Assembly (NCBI RefSeq): GCF_009765165.1
Contig: NZ_VLNU01000001.1
Location: 3,540,247 to 3,604,246 of the forward strand
Reading direction: 5' to 3'
DNA: 64,000 nucleotides
Source of the DNA: Lysobacter panacisoli
GTDB lineage: Bacteria > Pseudomonadota > Gammaproteobacteria > Xanthomonadales > Xanthomonadaceae
Part shown: positions 44,578 through 54,004 of the stretch, piece after piece
Layout: each line of letters starts with the position of its first letter
Position numbering within the stretch: the stretch's first letter is position 1
The notes under the pieces: model-generated
The model's database searches: none
The model's input: the letters and a program-made list of their open reading frames with translations, nothing else
What the model was told of the DNA's origin: nothing
Position numbers and translations under genes: made by a program

Positions 44578-45000
44578 ATGAGCATCGATCGTCACCTCCG
44601 CATCGTCCTGCCCCTTGCCGCCGTCGTGGCGCTGGCCGCCTGCCAGCCGCAGGCGCCGCAGGCACCGGCCGTGCCACCCACCGAACTGCTGGCAGTGGAC
44701 ACGCCTCCGCCGGGCTATCCGGAAGAACTCGCCTGCGACAACGTCGGCGGCCAGGTGGTCCTGCAACTGACGGTCGGTGCCGACGGCAAGCCGAGCTCGG
44801 TCGAGGTCTTCCGCAGCAGCGGTATCGCGCCGCTCGACAAGGCCGCGCAGGAAGGCGTACGCGGCTGGGTATTCAAGCCGGCCACGCGCGCCGGCGTCGC
44901 GCAGATAACGAAACTGCAGGTGCCGGTCAATTTCCGCCCGCCGCAGGTGCGGCCGCAGTCGTGCTTCGTGCTGGACGAACAGCGCCGCCGCGGCGGCTGA
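44578..45000 (+). CDS. lipoprotein with TonB C-terminal-like domain
   Basis: 140 residues. A signal peptide ends in a lipobox (VVALAACQPQ), so it should be lipidated at Cys22 rather than anchored in the inner membrane by a helix. After a short Pro/Ala linker, residues about 45-125 have the TonB C-terminal pattern: PPPGYPEELACDNVGGQVVL, VGADGKPSSVEVFRSSG, LDKAAQEGVRGWVFKPATR and VPVNFRPP. Two cysteines flank it (LACDN and PQSCFV). It cannot span the periplasm as TonB does; a periplasmic accessory or decoy role is possible. It follows phhB by 31 nt. Confidence 0.82.
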   Translation: MSIDRHLRIVLPLAAVVALAACQPQAPQAPAVPPTELLAVDTPPPGYPEELACDNVGGQVVLQLTVGADGKPSSVEVFRSSGIAPLDKAAQEGVRGWVFKPATRAGVAQITKLQVPVNFRPPQVRPQSCFVLDEQRRRGG

Positions 45001-45009
45001 GCGCGCGTC

Positions 45010-45996
45010 TCAGCCCAGGCGGTCGAGCACGTCGACCAGCTCCGGCGCCAGCGGCGCGTTGAGCAGGTAAGGCGCCTTGCCGCCATCGAGGGCGAACTCC
45101 AGCGTGGACGCGTGCAGGAACAGCCGCTTCAGCCCGGCCTGATCGCGCAGACGTTTGTTGGCTTCGGCTTCGCCGTATTTGTCGTCGCCCGCGATCGGGT
45201 GGCCGATGTGCTGCGCGTGGACGCGGATCTGGTGGGTGCGACCGGTCTCGATGCGCACCTCGCAGTAGGACTGCCCGCCGCGACGCTCGAGCACGCGGAA
45301 ATGGCTCAGCGAGGGCTTGCCGGCCGGATTCACCTGCACATGGCGCTCGCCGCCCTGGCGCAGGCCGATGTGCAGCGGCGCATCGACCGTCATCACGCCG
45401 TCGGGCATCCGACCGGTCAACAGCGCCAGATAGCGCTTGGTGATCCCGCCGTCCTCGCGCATCAGCGCCTGCAGTTCGGTCAGCGCCGAGCGCTTCTTGG
45501 CAACCACCAGCAGGCCGGAGGTGTCCCGGTCGAGGCGATGGACCAGCTCCAGCGTTTGTCCCGGGCGCAGCGCGCGCAGGGATTCGATGGCACCGTGGCT
45601 AATGCCGCTGCCTCCATGACTGGCCAGCCCCGACGGCTTGTTGAGCGCAAGCAGGCGGGCGTCCTCGAACACGATCGCCGCCTCCAGCGCGTCCAGCAGG
45701 CCCCTGGGCGGCGTCGGCCGGTCGCCGGCCTCGGCGAGACGGACCGGCGGGATCCGCACCTCGTCGCCGTCCTCGAGCTTGCGCTCGGCCTTGGCCCGGC
45801 CACCGTTGACGCGGACCTGCCCGGAACGGACCAGTTTGTAGACCAGCGAGCGCGGGGCGCCCTTCAGCTGGCCCAGCAGGAAATTGTCCAGGCGCTGGCC
45901 GGCACGGTCGGCCGGCACGCGCACGGTCCGGACCTGGGGCTCGGCGGCGCCCTTGGGGGCGGCCTGGCCGGTCTTGGGAGGGGCTGAATGGGTCAT
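45010..45996 (-). CDS. rluC: 23S rRNA pseudouridine synthase RluC
   Basis: 328 residues. An N-terminal extension, S4 RNA-binding domain (about 28-85, QRLDNFLLGQLKGAPRSLVY), and the RluA-type catalytic domain with the Asp in HRLDRDTSGLLVVAKK. GRTHQIRVHAQHIGHPIAGD is conserved. RluC modifies U955, U2504 and U2580 in E. coli 23S rRNA; the same sites are inferred. It is divergent from rne, exactly as in many gammaproteobacteria. Confidence 0.95.
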   Translation of the reverse strand: MTHSAPPKTGQAAPKGAAEPQVRTVRVPADRAGQRLDNFLLGQLKGAPRSLVYKLVRSGQVRVNGGRAKAERKLEDGDEVRIPPVRLAEAGDRPTPPRGLLDALEAAIVFEDARLLALNKPSGLASHGGSGISHGAIESLRALRPGQTLELVHRLDRDTSGLLVVAKKRSALTELQALMREDGGITKRYLALLTGRMPDGVMTVDAPLHIGLRQGGERHVQVNPAGKPSLSHFRVLERRGGQSYCEVRIETGRTHQIRVHAQHIGHPIAGDDKYGEAEANKRLRDQAGLKRLFLHASTLEFALDGGKAPYLLNAPLAPELVDVLDRLG

Positions 45997-46010
45997 CCGA
46001 CGGGGTTATC

Positions 46011-46427
46011 TGTTACACTCGCGACGCGAGATAAGGTTTTGATTTCGCAGGAAGTTGTTACATCAGCGGCCGAAAGCCCCTTCCTGCGATTCCGGTCCGC
46101 GTCTAACCACTGCCCCCGGGGCAGCCATGTTAGCAGCGATGGCCCGGCGGAACCGGACCTCGTCCGGCGGGTCAAACCGCCAGTGATGAACACGTCCCGT
46201 GCGGCGCTCGCGCCGCCGGCCCTAGCAGTCAGGATAGAAACAAAGCGCTCCCGCGGCGTGCCGTGGTGTCGTAGCGCTGGAAAACTTGAAGCCGGCCGCC
46301 AGACCGCTTTGTCATGCGCTGGCCAGCTTGCGGTATCCAGAGGCGAAACGCCCACGGCGTTCCGCGGCTGCAGGACGCGTTTGCGTCCTGCGCCGACCAC
46401 GCGCAGGAGCGCGCGAGGAACGCAACA
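46011..46427 (+). promoter_or_regulatory. extended -10 promoter and ~400-nt leader of rne
   Basis: TGT-TACACT (46011-46019) forms an extended -10, with no clear -35. A small hairpin CTCGCG-AC-GCGAG (46019-46030) stands at the expected RNA 5' end. From there to the rne ATG are about 400 nt without a gene. In E. coli the long rne leader folds and lets RNase E control its own mRNA decay; position and length here suggest the same. I could not fold it. Confidence 0.6.
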
Positions 46428-49400
46428 ATGAAGCGAATGCTGATCAACGCGACGCAGGCGGAAGAACTCCGCGTCGCCATCGTCGACGGCCAGACCCTGT
46501 ACGACATCGACATCGAACAGCCGGCCAAGGAACAAAAGAAGTCCAACATCTACAAAGGCAAGATCACCCGCCTCGAGCCCTCGCTCGAAGCGGCCTTCGT
46601 CGAATACGGCGGAGAGCGCCACGGCTTCCTGCCGCTGAAGGAGATCTCCCGCGATTACTTCCAGGCGGGCGTCGACCACAACAAGGCGACGATCCGTGAA
46701 CTCCTGCGCGAAGGTCAGGAAGTGGTGGTGCAGGTCGACAAGGAAGAGCGCGGCAACAAGGGCGCTGCCCTGACCACGTTCATCTCGCTGGCCGGCCGCT
46801 ACATGGTGCTGATGCCCAACTCGCCCACCGCCGGTGGCGTGTCGCGCCGCATCGAGGGCGAGGATCGCGCCGAGCTCAAGCGCGCGATGGACGCGCTGGA
46901 CATCCCCGACGACATGGGCGTGATCATCCGCACCGCCGGCGTCGGCCGCGACGCGGAAGAACTGCAGTGGGACCTGGACTACCTGCTCCAGGTCTGGAAG
47001 GCCGTGGCCGAAGCCGCGCTGACCAAGCCCGCGCCGTTCCTGATCTACCAGGAATCGCGCCTGATCATCCGCGCCCTGCGCGACTACATGCGCCCGGACA
47101 TCGGCGAGATCCTGGTCGATACGCCCGAGATGCACACCGAGGCGCGTGACTTCGTCGAGCAGGTGATGCCGCACAACCTGCGCAAGCTCAAGCACTACAC
47201 CGACGACACGCCGCTGTTCAACCGCTTCCAGATCGAATCGCAGATCGAGAACGCCTACGAGCGCGAAGTGCGTCTGCCCTCCGGCGGCGCGCTGGTGATC
47301 GACCAGACCGAAGCGCTGACCGCGATCGACGTCAACTCGGCGCGCGCCACCAAGGGCGGCGACATCGAGGAAACCGCGTTCAACACCAACCTGGAAGCCG
47401 CCGAGGAAGTCGCGCGCCAGATGCGCCTGCGCGACCTGGGCGGCCTGGTGGTGATCGACTTCATCGACATGTCGTCGAACAAGCACCAGCGCGAAGTCGA
47501 GAACCGCCTGCAGCACGCGCTCAAGCAGGACCGCGCGCGCGTGCAGATCGGCCGCATCTCGCGCTTCGGCCTGCTCGAACTGAGCCGCCAGCGCCTGCGT
47601 CCGTCGCTGGGCGAATCCAGCCAGATCGTCTGCCCGCGCTGCGAAGGCCACGGCCGCATGCGCAGCGTCGAGTCGCTGTCGCTGTCGATCCTGCGCCTCG
47701 CGGAAGAGCATGCGATGAAGGAGAACACCGGCCAGGTGCTGGTGCAGGCACCGACCGAGATCGCCAACTACCTGCTCAACGAAAAGCGCCGCGCGCTCAG
47801 CGACATCGAACGCCGCCACGACGCGCCGATCGTGATCGTCGCCGACGAGCAGCTGCATACCCCGCACTACGAAGTCACGCGCATCCGCGAGAACGAGCTG
47901 GGCGAGGAATCGAACAAGCCCAGCTACCAGCGCGGCACCCCGCGCAAGTTGCCGACGCACGCGCTGACCAAGGCCAACCTCAACATCCCGGCGCTGCCGG
48001 CGGTGACTAACGTCAAGCCGGCCCAGCCCGCACCGCTGCGAGAGCCGCGCGAGCAGACCGCACCGACGCCGATGCCCGCGCCGGTCGTGGCCGCGCCGAC
48101 GCATTCGATCGGTGTGGTCGAACGCATCATGCGTTTCTTCCGCGGCGGCGCGCCGATCGCGGTGGAACCGGCGCCGGCCGCCCGACCGCAGGACAGCCGC
48201 GGCGGACGCAACGACCGCAACGCGCCGCAGCAGCGCCGCGAAGGTCGCAACGGCAAGCAGGGTCGCGACAATCGTCGCGACGAAGCGCGCCGTGACGAGC
48301 CGCGTCGCGAGAAGGGTCCGCAGCAGCAGGCCCAGCAACCGCAGCAGGGCAAGCAACAGCAGCAGCCCAAGCAGCAACAGCCGAAGCAGCAGCAACCGCA
48401 ACAGCAGAAGCAGGCGGAGCAGAAGCAGGCCGAGCAGAAGGCGCGTCCGCCCAAGCCGCAGGCCGACGAGCGCGCTCCCGCCCCGCAGCCGCAGGTGGCC
48501 GCCGAAGCGCCGCGTGCACCGCGCAACGAACCGCGTCCGGAAACCCGTCCGGAACCGACGCCTGCCGCCGAGGCCGCAGCCACTGCGCTGATCGCACCGG
48601 CCGTGGCAGTGGCCGCCGCTACGGCCGAGGCCCCTGTCGCTACCGCACCGGTCGCGACGCCGGCACCGGCCGGCGATGCCACGCATGCCGACGCCGCAGG
48701 CGAAGGCGGCGGACGCCGTCGTCGCGGTCGTCGTGGCGGCCGTCGTCGCCGTCGTGGCGGTGGCGCAGGCGAAAACGCCGCGGGCGTCGACGAGACCAAC
48801 CTGCACGACGACGCCCTCGGTTTCGACGACGAGGACGACCAGCACGACGAGGCCGAAGCGCCTGCAGCCGCAGCCGCACCGTCGGCCCAGCGCTCGCAGC
48901 CCGAGTTCGATTTCGACGATGAGGCAGAGGCCGCTCCGCGCGCGCCGACGTCCGTTGCCGCCGCCCCGGTCCAGCCTGCTCCGGTCGTGACGCCGGCCGC
49001 AGTCGCCGCGACCGTGGCCGCCACGGTCGTCGTGCAGGAAGCCGCTTCCGAGCCCGCACCGGTCGTACAAACCCCGTCGCGGGACGTACCGGCGACGCAC
49101 GTTCCGGCCGAGCCTGCCGTAGTGATCGAAGCGCCAGTCGTGGTGCCGGAACCCGTCCCCGCACCGGAAAAGGTCGAAGCGCCTGAAGTGGTCGAGCCGA
49201 CGCCGGTTCCGACGCAGGACGAGAACGGCCAGGCTCCGGCGCAGGATGCCGCCGAGATCGCCGACTCCCGCCCGACCGCCACGGCGACCGCGTACGCCGA
49301 GCCGCCGCGCACGCGCGGCCTGTTCGACACGCTGCCCGTCGAGAGCGAGACCGAAACCGCCATCGAAGGCGAGCCGGCTGTCGAGGCCGAGCCTGTCCCG

Positions 49401-49562
49401 GCGCCGGCCGAGGCCGCAGCCATCGTCGAGTCGGAGGCGGTCGAAGCTTCAACGGCCGAAGAGGTTGCCGTCGAGACGCCCGCCGACGCGGCTGCGATCG
49501 AGCACGCGCATCTGGGCGAGCAGCACGATGGCGAGCGCAAGCAGGAGCAGGGTCACGCCTGA
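46428..49562 (+). CDS. rne: ribonuclease E
   Basis: 1044 residues from ATG 46428 (GAGGAA upstream). Essential endoribonuclease for mRNA decay and rRNA/tRNA processing. The catalytic half (about 1-510) has an S1 domain (about 35-120, [19 protein letters not shown]), the DNase-I-like site with magnesium Asp in [11 protein letters not shown] and VVIDFIDM, and the zinc link [10 protein letters not shown]. The C-terminal half is disordered: an amphipathic-like segment ([13 protein letters not shown]), arginine- and Gln/Lys-rich RNA-binding stretches (QQQPKQQQ, then [10 protein letters not shown]), acidic patches and a long Ala/Pro/Glu-rich end that should carry degradosome sites. Confidence 0.97.
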   Translation: MKRMLINATQAEELRVAIVDGQTLYDIDIEQPAKEQKKSNIYKGKITRLEPSLEAAFVEYGGERHGFLPLKEISRDYFQAGVDHNKATIRELLREGQEVVVQVDKEERGNKGAALTTFISLAGRYMVLMPNSPTAGGVSRRIEGEDRAELKRAMDALDIPDDMGVIIRTAGVGRDAEELQWDLDYLLQVWKAVAEAALTKPAPFLIYQESRLIIRALRDYMRPDIGEILVDTPEMHTEARDFVEQVMPHNLRKLKHYTDDTPLFNRFQIESQIENAYEREVRLPSGGALVIDQTEALTAIDVNSARATKGGDIEETAFNTNLEAAEEVARQMRLRDLGGLVVIDFIDMSSNKHQREVENRLQHALKQDRARVQIGRISRFGLLELSRQRLRPSLGESSQIVCPRCEGHGRMRSVESLSLSILRLAEEHAMKENTGQVLVQAPTEIANYLLNEKRRALSDIERRHDAPIVIVADEQLHTPHYEVTRIRENELGEESNKPSYQRGTPRKLPTHALTKANLNIPALPAVTNVKPAQPAPLREPREQTAPTPMPAPVVAAPTHSIGVVERIMRFFRGGAPIAVEPAPAARPQDSRGGRNDRNAPQQRREGRNGKQGRDNRRDEARRDEPRREKGPQQQAQQPQQGKQQQQPKQQQPKQQQPQQQKQAEQKQAEQKARPPKPQADERAPAPQPQVAAEAPRAPRNEPRPETRPEPTPAAEAAATALIAPAVAVAAATAEAPVATAPVATPAPAGDATHADAAGEGGGRRRRGRRGGRRRRRGGGAGENAAGVDETNLHDDALGFDDEDDQHDEAEAPAAAAAPSAQRSQPEFDFDDEAEAAPRAPTSVAAAPVQPAPVVTPAAVAATVAATVVVQEAASEPAPVVQTPSRDVPATHVPAEPAVVIEAPVVVPEPVPAPEKVEAPEVVEPTPVPTQDENGQAPAQDAAEIADSRPTATATAYAEPPRTRGLFDTLPVESETETAIEGEPAVEAEPVPAPAEAAAIVESEAVEASTAEEVAVETPADAAAIEHAHLGEQHDGERKQEQGHA

Positions 49563-49586
49563 GTGGCGTCTCTCCCGCAGCAGTGA

Positions 49587-49621
49587 ATCACTGGCCGCCT
49601 CCGGGCGGCCAGTGTGTTTTC
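49587..49621 (+). terminator. rho-independent terminator of rne
   Basis: Stem CACTGGCCGCC (49589-49599)/GGGCGGCCAGTG (49603-49614), loop TCC, then TGTTTTC. Confidence 0.85.
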
Positions 49622-49663
49622 AGGGCTCGGATTCCTGCGCCGTCGCGTCTCGCGACGAAATCG

Positions 49664-50311
49664 CTAGAGCGCGTGCGCCGGATTGATGACGCCGTAGCGA
49701 CTGGCAAGTCTTGCCAGCGCGATGGTGTCGTTGATGTCGAGCTTCTCGAACAGACGCGCCTTGTGTGTGTTGACGGTCTTGGCGCTGAGACTCAGACGCT
49801 TGGCGATGTCGTCCTGGCGCATGCCCTGCACGAGCATCAACGCGATCTCCATCTCGCGCGGCGAGAGCAGGTCGAACGGCGAGGCGTCGCCTTCGATGCC
49901 GGACAGCGCGATGCTCTGTGCGATGCCGCTGGACAGATACCGCCGGCCGCGCGCGACTTCGCGGATCGCGCGCAGCAGCTCGCTTGCATCGCCCCCCTTG
50001 CCGACATAACCCGACGCGCCCGCTTCGAGCAGGCGCTTGGGCATCGGGCCGTCTTCCAGCACCGAGACGATGATGACGCGCGTGCCGTGATCGCCCTTGA
50101 CCACGCGCTCGGTGACTTCCAGTCCGCTCAGTCCCGGCAGGTGCAGATCGCACAGCACGACATCCGGTTTGAGCTTGCGGATCAGCGGCATCGCCAGCTC
50201 GCCGCTCTCGACGTCGCCGAGCACCTCGATGTCGGTCTCGGCCGACAGGATCATGCGCATGCCGGTCCGCACCAGCGCATGGTCGTCCACGATGAACACT
50301 CGGATCGTCAT
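49664..50311 (-). CDS. NarL/LuxR-type response regulator
   Basis: 215 residues from ATG 50311 (GGAGAGAAGG upstream). Receiver domain 1-120 with VFIVDDHALVRTGMRMIL, phospho-Asp in VVLCDLHLPGLSG and Lys in YVGKGGDASE. The C-terminal helix-turn-helix (about 148-210) has LLSPREMEIALMLVQGMRQD and LSLSAKTVNTHKARLFEKLD. It resembles GacA/UvrY. No kinase is adjacent, and no uvrC follows, so its partner must be elsewhere. Divergent from the M28 peptidase. Confidence 0.93.
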   Translation of the reverse strand: MTIRVFIVDDHALVRTGMRMILSAETDIEVLGDVESGELAMPLIRKLKPDVVLCDLHLPGLSGLEVTERVVKGDHGTRVIIVSVLEDGPMPKRLLEAGASGYVGKGGDASELLRAIREVARGRRYLSSGIAQSIALSGIEGDASPFDLLSPREMEIALMLVQGMRQDDIAKRLSLSAKTVNTHKARLFEKLDINDTIALARLASRYGVINPAHAL

Positions 50312-50431
50312 CCTTCTCTCCGGTCGCACCAGCAAGACTTCATGGAAGGGAGGCCGCGGATAGGCCGTTCGGCCTATGGCGTCCACCCCGGACTGCGGCA
50401 CACTGCCCGGATTCTAAAGGGGGCCTGCCCG

Positions 50432-51340
50432 ATGCGCCGACTGAAAGTTGCACTGCTGCCGATCCTTTTTCTCAGCACCGGCCTGACCGCCGTCCAGGCC
50501 CGCGAGGCCACCCCGCCGCCCGGCCAGTGGCTGGAGGACGTCCGCAGCATCGCCGATGCGGGCGACAACGCCCAGCGCCGGGCCGCCATCGGCGCACGCC
50601 TGAAGGCACTCGGACTGGAGGCTCAGGCCGTTCCGTTCGAAGCCCGGCAGCGTGAGGGCGAGAACCTGATCGCCGAGGTCGCCGGCCCGTCGAGTGCGCC
50701 GCTGCTGCTGATCGGCGCGCATTCCGATCGCGTCGAAGCCGGCGACGGCGCCACCGACAACGCCTCCGGCAGCGCGACCGTCCTCGCCCTCGCCGAGCGC
50801 TTCCGCGCGAAGCCGCTCAAGCACCACCGCGTCGCCGTGGCGTTCTGGGACCTGGAGGAAGCCGGTCTGCTCGGCTCCAAGGCCTACGTCGACGGTGGCT
50901 CCACGCGACCGGCGTTGTACGTCAACTTCGACGTGTTCGGTTGGGGCGACACGCTGTGGATGATGGCGCCGGCCAACCAGCAGGCCGCACTGGTCGAAAC
51001 CAGCCGCGCCGCCACCAAGGCGCAGCGCATCGGCTTCTCGCCGGGTGAACACTACCCGCCCACCGACCACCTGCCCTTCGTGCGCGCCGGCTGGCCGGCC
51101 GTGTCGTATTCGCTGGTCGATGCCGAAGAAGTCGCGAAGGTGCTTGGCGCCTACGCCGGCAAGAGTTCGCCGACGCCCGCCAAGGTGATGCAGGTGATCC
51201 ACAGCGAGAACGACACCATCGACCAGATCGATGCGAAAGCCGTCGCCCGCGGTGTCGATGCCGTCGAACAGGCACTGCGCCTGTGGGATGCGCAGGCAGT
51301 CACGACCACGCCGACTACGACGTCCGGAAGCGGCGAGTAA
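50432..51340 (+). CDS. exported M28-family zinc aminopeptidase
   Basis: 302 residues with a signal peptide (cut near AVQAR). The di-zinc peptidase core is intact: His/Asp in GAHSDRVEAGDGATDNASGS, the catalytic Glu and ligand in FWDLEEAGLLGSKAYVDGG, Asp in NFDVFGWGD, and the last His in VIHSENDTIDQID. It trims N-terminal residues of peptides in the periplasm or outside. The tail is Thr-rich. It starts 120 nt from the divergent regulator gene. Confidence 0.9.
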   Translation: MRRLKVALLPILFLSTGLTAVQAREATPPPGQWLEDVRSIADAGDNAQRRAAIGARLKALGLEAQAVPFEARQREGENLIAEVAGPSSAPLLLIGAHSDRVEAGDGATDNASGSATVLALAERFRAKPLKHHRVAVAFWDLEEAGLLGSKAYVDGGSTRPALYVNFDVFGWGDTLWMMAPANQQAALVETSRAATKAQRIGFSPGEHYPPTDHLPFVRAGWPAVSYSLVDAEEVAKVLGAYAGKSSPTPAKVMQVIHSENDTIDQIDAKAVARGVDAVEQALRLWDAQAVTTTPTTTSGSGE

Positions 51341-51391
51341 GGCACGCAGTCGCGTGCCAGCATCGCGTCTCCCTTCACTCCACCAGACGCC

Positions 51392-52201
51392 ATGAACCCG
51401 CACGCCGACTCCGCCCGCCGCTTCCGCCAACTGCACGCGCAGGGCGTCCTGCGCGTCGCCAATTGCTGGGACGCGGGCAGCGCCCGGCTGATCGAAAGCC
51501 TCGGCGCGTCCGCGATCGCCACCACCAGCGCGGGCCTGGCGTGGAGTCGCGGCTACGCCGACGGCGATACGTTGCCGGTCGAGCATCTGCTCGAGGCGGT
51601 GGCGGAAATCGTCCGGGTGATCCGCGTGCCGCTGAGCGTGGACGTGGAAGGTGGCTATTCGGACGATGCCGTCGTCGTTGCCGGCTACGTGATGCGACTG
51701 GCGCGACTGGGCGTGGTCGGCATCAACCTGGAGGACGGCAGCGGCGCTCCGGAGCTGTTGTGCGCGAAGCTCGCGCGCATCCGCGAAGCCTGCGCGCGCG
51801 ATGGCGTCGACGTGTACGTCAATGCGCGCACGGACGTGTACCTGCGCGGGCTCGTCCCGCCGGAACGCCGTGTCGAGGAAACGCTCGCGCGTGCGGCGCT
51901 GTACCGCGATGCCGGCGCCGATGGATTGTTCGTGCCGGCACTCACCGATGCCGACGAGATTCGCGCGATCGCGTCCGGCACGACTCTGCCGCTCAACGTG
52001 ATGCTCCGCTCCGCCCTGCCCGCCCTGGACGAACTCGAAGCCCTCGGCGTGCGTCGCCTCAGTGCCGGCTCCGATCTCGCCGAGGCCGCGTTCGCGCATG
52101 CACGACTGCTCGCATCGGCGTTCCTGCGCGACGGCCGCGCCGCCGCAGCGCCACGCATGGACTACGGCGACATCAACGCGCTGTTCGCGCCGCGCGACTA
52201 G
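51392..52201 (+). CDS. isocitrate lyase/PEP mutase family protein
   Basis: 269 residues. TIM barrel of the PEP mutase/oxaloacetate decarboxylase group: RVANCWDAGSARLIESLGAS, ATTSAGLAWSRGYADGD, the metal site VPLSVDVEGGYSDD, GVVGINLEDGS and VYVNARTDVYLRG. The usual C-C or P-C lyase or mutase residues near the gate (the Lys-Lys-Cys-Gly-His loop of isocitrate lyase) are missing, so it is probably the 2-methylisocitrate/oxaloacetate type of unknown substrate. It starts 51 nt after the peptidase, same direction. Confidence 0.88.
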   Translation: MNPHADSARRFRQLHAQGVLRVANCWDAGSARLIESLGASAIATTSAGLAWSRGYADGDTLPVEHLLEAVAEIVRVIRVPLSVDVEGGYSDDAVVVAGYVMRLARLGVVGINLEDGSGAPELLCAKLARIREACARDGVDVYVNARTDVYLRGLVPPERRVEETLARAALYRDAGADGLFVPALTDADEIRAIASGTTLPLNVMLRSALPALDELEALGVRRLSAGSDLAEAAFAHARLLASAFLRDGRAAAAPRMDYGDINALFAPRD

Positions 52202-52315
52202 CCTCGGCCTCATTGCGCATCGCGGCGCTTGGCGCGCGGGAAGTCGCCGTCGGACGCGGTCCGGATATCCTGTCGTTCCGGTTCCGGACCGCGCCCCCAT
52301 ACGGAGACCCCGCGC

Positions 52316-53302
52316 ATGACCTCCTCCTTCGACGCATTCCGCATCCACAACGACGATGCGGGCTACCGCAGCGGCATCGAACGCATCGCGGTCGATGACC
52401 TGTCGCCCGGCGAAGTCGTCGTCCGTGTGGCCTTTTCATCGGTGAACTTCAAGGACGCGCTGGCCGGCACGGGCCAGGGCAAGATCCTGCGCCGCTTCCC
52501 ACTGGTCGGCGGCATCGACGTGGCCGGCCACGTGGTCGCCTCCACCGATCCGTCCTTCCGCGAAGGCGATGAGGTCCTGGTCACCGGCTGCGGACTGAGC
52601 GAGACCCGCGATGGCGGCTACGGCGAATACGCGCGCCTGGAAGCGAAGTGGGTCATCCCGCTGCCAAAGGGCCTGAGCCTGCGCGAGAGCATGATCCTGG
52701 GTACCGCGGGCTTCACCGCCGCACTGGCGCTGTTCCGCATGCACGAGAACCGGCAGACCCCGGCGCTGGGCCCGCTGGCCGTCACCGGTGCGACCGGCGG
52801 CGTGGGTTCGCTGGCGGTCGACATCTTCAGTCGCGCTGGATTCGAAGTGCACGCGATCAGCGGCAAGCCCGAGCATGCCGATTACCTCAAGGCCATCGGC
52901 GCATCGCAGGTGCTCGGACGCGACGCCCTGGCGACGACGCGGCCGATGGAATCGGCGCGCTTCGGCGGCGGTCTGGACAACGTCGGCGGACCGATGCTCA
53001 CCAGCCTGCTGGCGCAGACCACGCCCTACGGCAACGTCGCCAGCGCCGGCCTGGCTGCATCGCCCGAACTGGACGCCACGGTGATGCCCTTCATCATCCG
53101 CGGCGTGTCGCTGCTGGGCGTGGCCTCGGCCGGCACGGCGCGCGACGTGCGCGAAGCGGTCTGGCAGCACCTGGCCGACGACTGGAAGCCGCGCCACCTC
53201 GACCGGATCTGCATGCGCGAGGTCGGCCTGCCGCAGCTGCCCGAGGTATTCGCGAACATGCTGGCCGGCGGCTCGCTCGGACGCACGCTGGTCGTGATCT
53301 GA
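52316..53302 (+). CDS. acuI: acrylyl-CoA reductase-like zinc-free MDR oxidoreductase
   Basis: 328 residues, YhdH/AcuI type. GroES-like domain (1-120: FSSVNFKDALAGTGQGKILR, PLVGGIDVAGHVV) and a NADPH-binding Rossmann domain with LAVTGATGGVGSLAVDIFSR. No structural zinc cysteines, as expected. The C-terminal VASAGLAASPELDATVMPFI and GGSLGRTLVVI match AcuI. It reduces acryloyl-CoA to propionyl-CoA, a detoxification step; this substrate is inferred from the family. Confidence 0.92.
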   Translation: MTSSFDAFRIHNDDAGYRSGIERIAVDDLSPGEVVVRVAFSSVNFKDALAGTGQGKILRRFPLVGGIDVAGHVVASTDPSFREGDEVLVTGCGLSETRDGGYGEYARLEAKWVIPLPKGLSLRESMILGTAGFTAALALFRMHENRQTPALGPLAVTGATGGVGSLAVDIFSRAGFEVHAISGKPEHADYLKAIGASQVLGRDALATTRPMESARFGGGLDNVGGPMLTSLLAQTTPYGNVASAGLAASPELDATVMPFIIRGVSLLGVASAGTARDVREAVWQHLADDWKPRHLDRICMREVGLPQLPEVFANMLAGGSLGRTLVVI

Positions 53303-53350
53303 CGCACGGATTGCACCTGGGCCGGCCGCGATGCGATGCGCGGCCGCCTG

Positions 53351-53378
53351 TTGCCACGCCGTCGGCGCTGGCTACAAT
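53351..53378 (+). promoter_or_regulatory. sigma-70 promoter of pilH
   Basis: -35 TTGCCA (53351-53356), 16-nt spacer, -10 TACAAT (53373-53378), followed by the ribosome site GGGGGAAA and ATG 53403. Confidence 0.65.
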
Positions 53379-53402
53379 CGCGGAACGTTCTGGGGGAAAC
53401 AT

Positions 53403-53768
53403 ATGGCGCGCATTCTGATCGTCGACGACTCGCCGTCGCAGCTCATGGGTATCCGGCGAATCGTCGAGAAGCTCGGCCACGAAGCACTGACGGCCGAGGA
53501 CGGCGCCGCCGGGGTCGAGGCCGCCAAGCGCGAGCTGCCGGACATGATCCTGATGGACGTGGTCATGCCGAACCTCAACGGCTTCCAGGCTACTCGCTCG
53601 ATCACTCGCGACCCGACCACGTCGCACATCCCGGTCGTGCTGGTAACCACCAAGGACCAGGACACCGACCGCGTGTGGGGCATGCGCCAGGGCGCCAAGG
53701 CCTACATCACCAAGCCCTTCAGCGAGGGCGACCTGTCGGACGTGATCAGCCAGGTCATGAAGGCCTGA
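53403..53768 (+). CDS. pilH: PilH-like single-domain response regulator
   Basis: 121 residues consisting only of a receiver domain: ARILIVDDSPSQLMGIRRIV, phospho-Asp in MILMDVVMPNLNGFQATRS, and VTTKDQDTDRVWGMRQGAKAY followed by Lys in ITKPF. The stretch LNGFQATR and KDQDTDRVWG is diagnostic for PilH of the Pil-Chp twitching-motility system. None of pilG, pilI, pilJ or chpA is nearby, so this copy is an orphan gene with its own promoter. Confidence 0.92.
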   Translation: MARILIVDDSPSQLMGIRRIVEKLGHEALTAEDGAAGVEAAKRELPDMILMDVVMPNLNGFQATRSITRDPTTSHIPVVLVTTKDQDTDRVWGMRQGAKAYITKPFSEGDLSDVISQVMKA

Positions 53769-53787
53769 ACCTCGCGCTCGATCCGCG

Positions 53788-53910
53788 CTAGTCCAGCAAG
53801 CGGCTGACGGCCTCGGCAAAGATCGCGAAGGCCGTCACGCCCGATACTCCCCAGAGGAAGCAGATGGCGTTGCGCATCCAGCGCGACGCGTAGGACTTTG
53901 GCTGTGGCAT
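53788..53910 (-). CDS. possible 40-residue single-pass membrane peptide
   Basis: ATG 53910 to TAG 53788. A basic start (PQPKSYASRWMRN) is followed by a hydrophobic stretch (AICFLWGVSGVTAFAIFAEA, about 16-35) and a short tail, the layout of a small inner-membrane protein. No strong ribosome site is seen. It is convergent with pilH (stop codons about 20 nt apart). Real only if conserved in related genomes. Confidence 0.35.
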   Translation of the reverse strand: MPQPKSYASRWMRNAICFLWGVSGVTAFAIFAEAVSRLLD

Positions 53911-54004
53911 GCAGTCATGGCATCAGCCGCTGCCTCGCAAGACCATAGGAATTCTCTGATCTTGAGGACGGCCGTATCCGGCCTCTCTCGGAAACCTCTG
54001 ATGG

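Noticed and set aside
48300..48460. CRISPR-like or microsatellite array
   Set aside because: The CAG/CAA-rich repeats encode the Gln/Lys-rich segment of RNase E; no spacers or conserved repeat length.
45993..49100. 1035-codon antisense frame across rne and its leader
   Set aside because: Low-complexity Leu/Arg-rich shadow of the rne repeats; no ribosome site.
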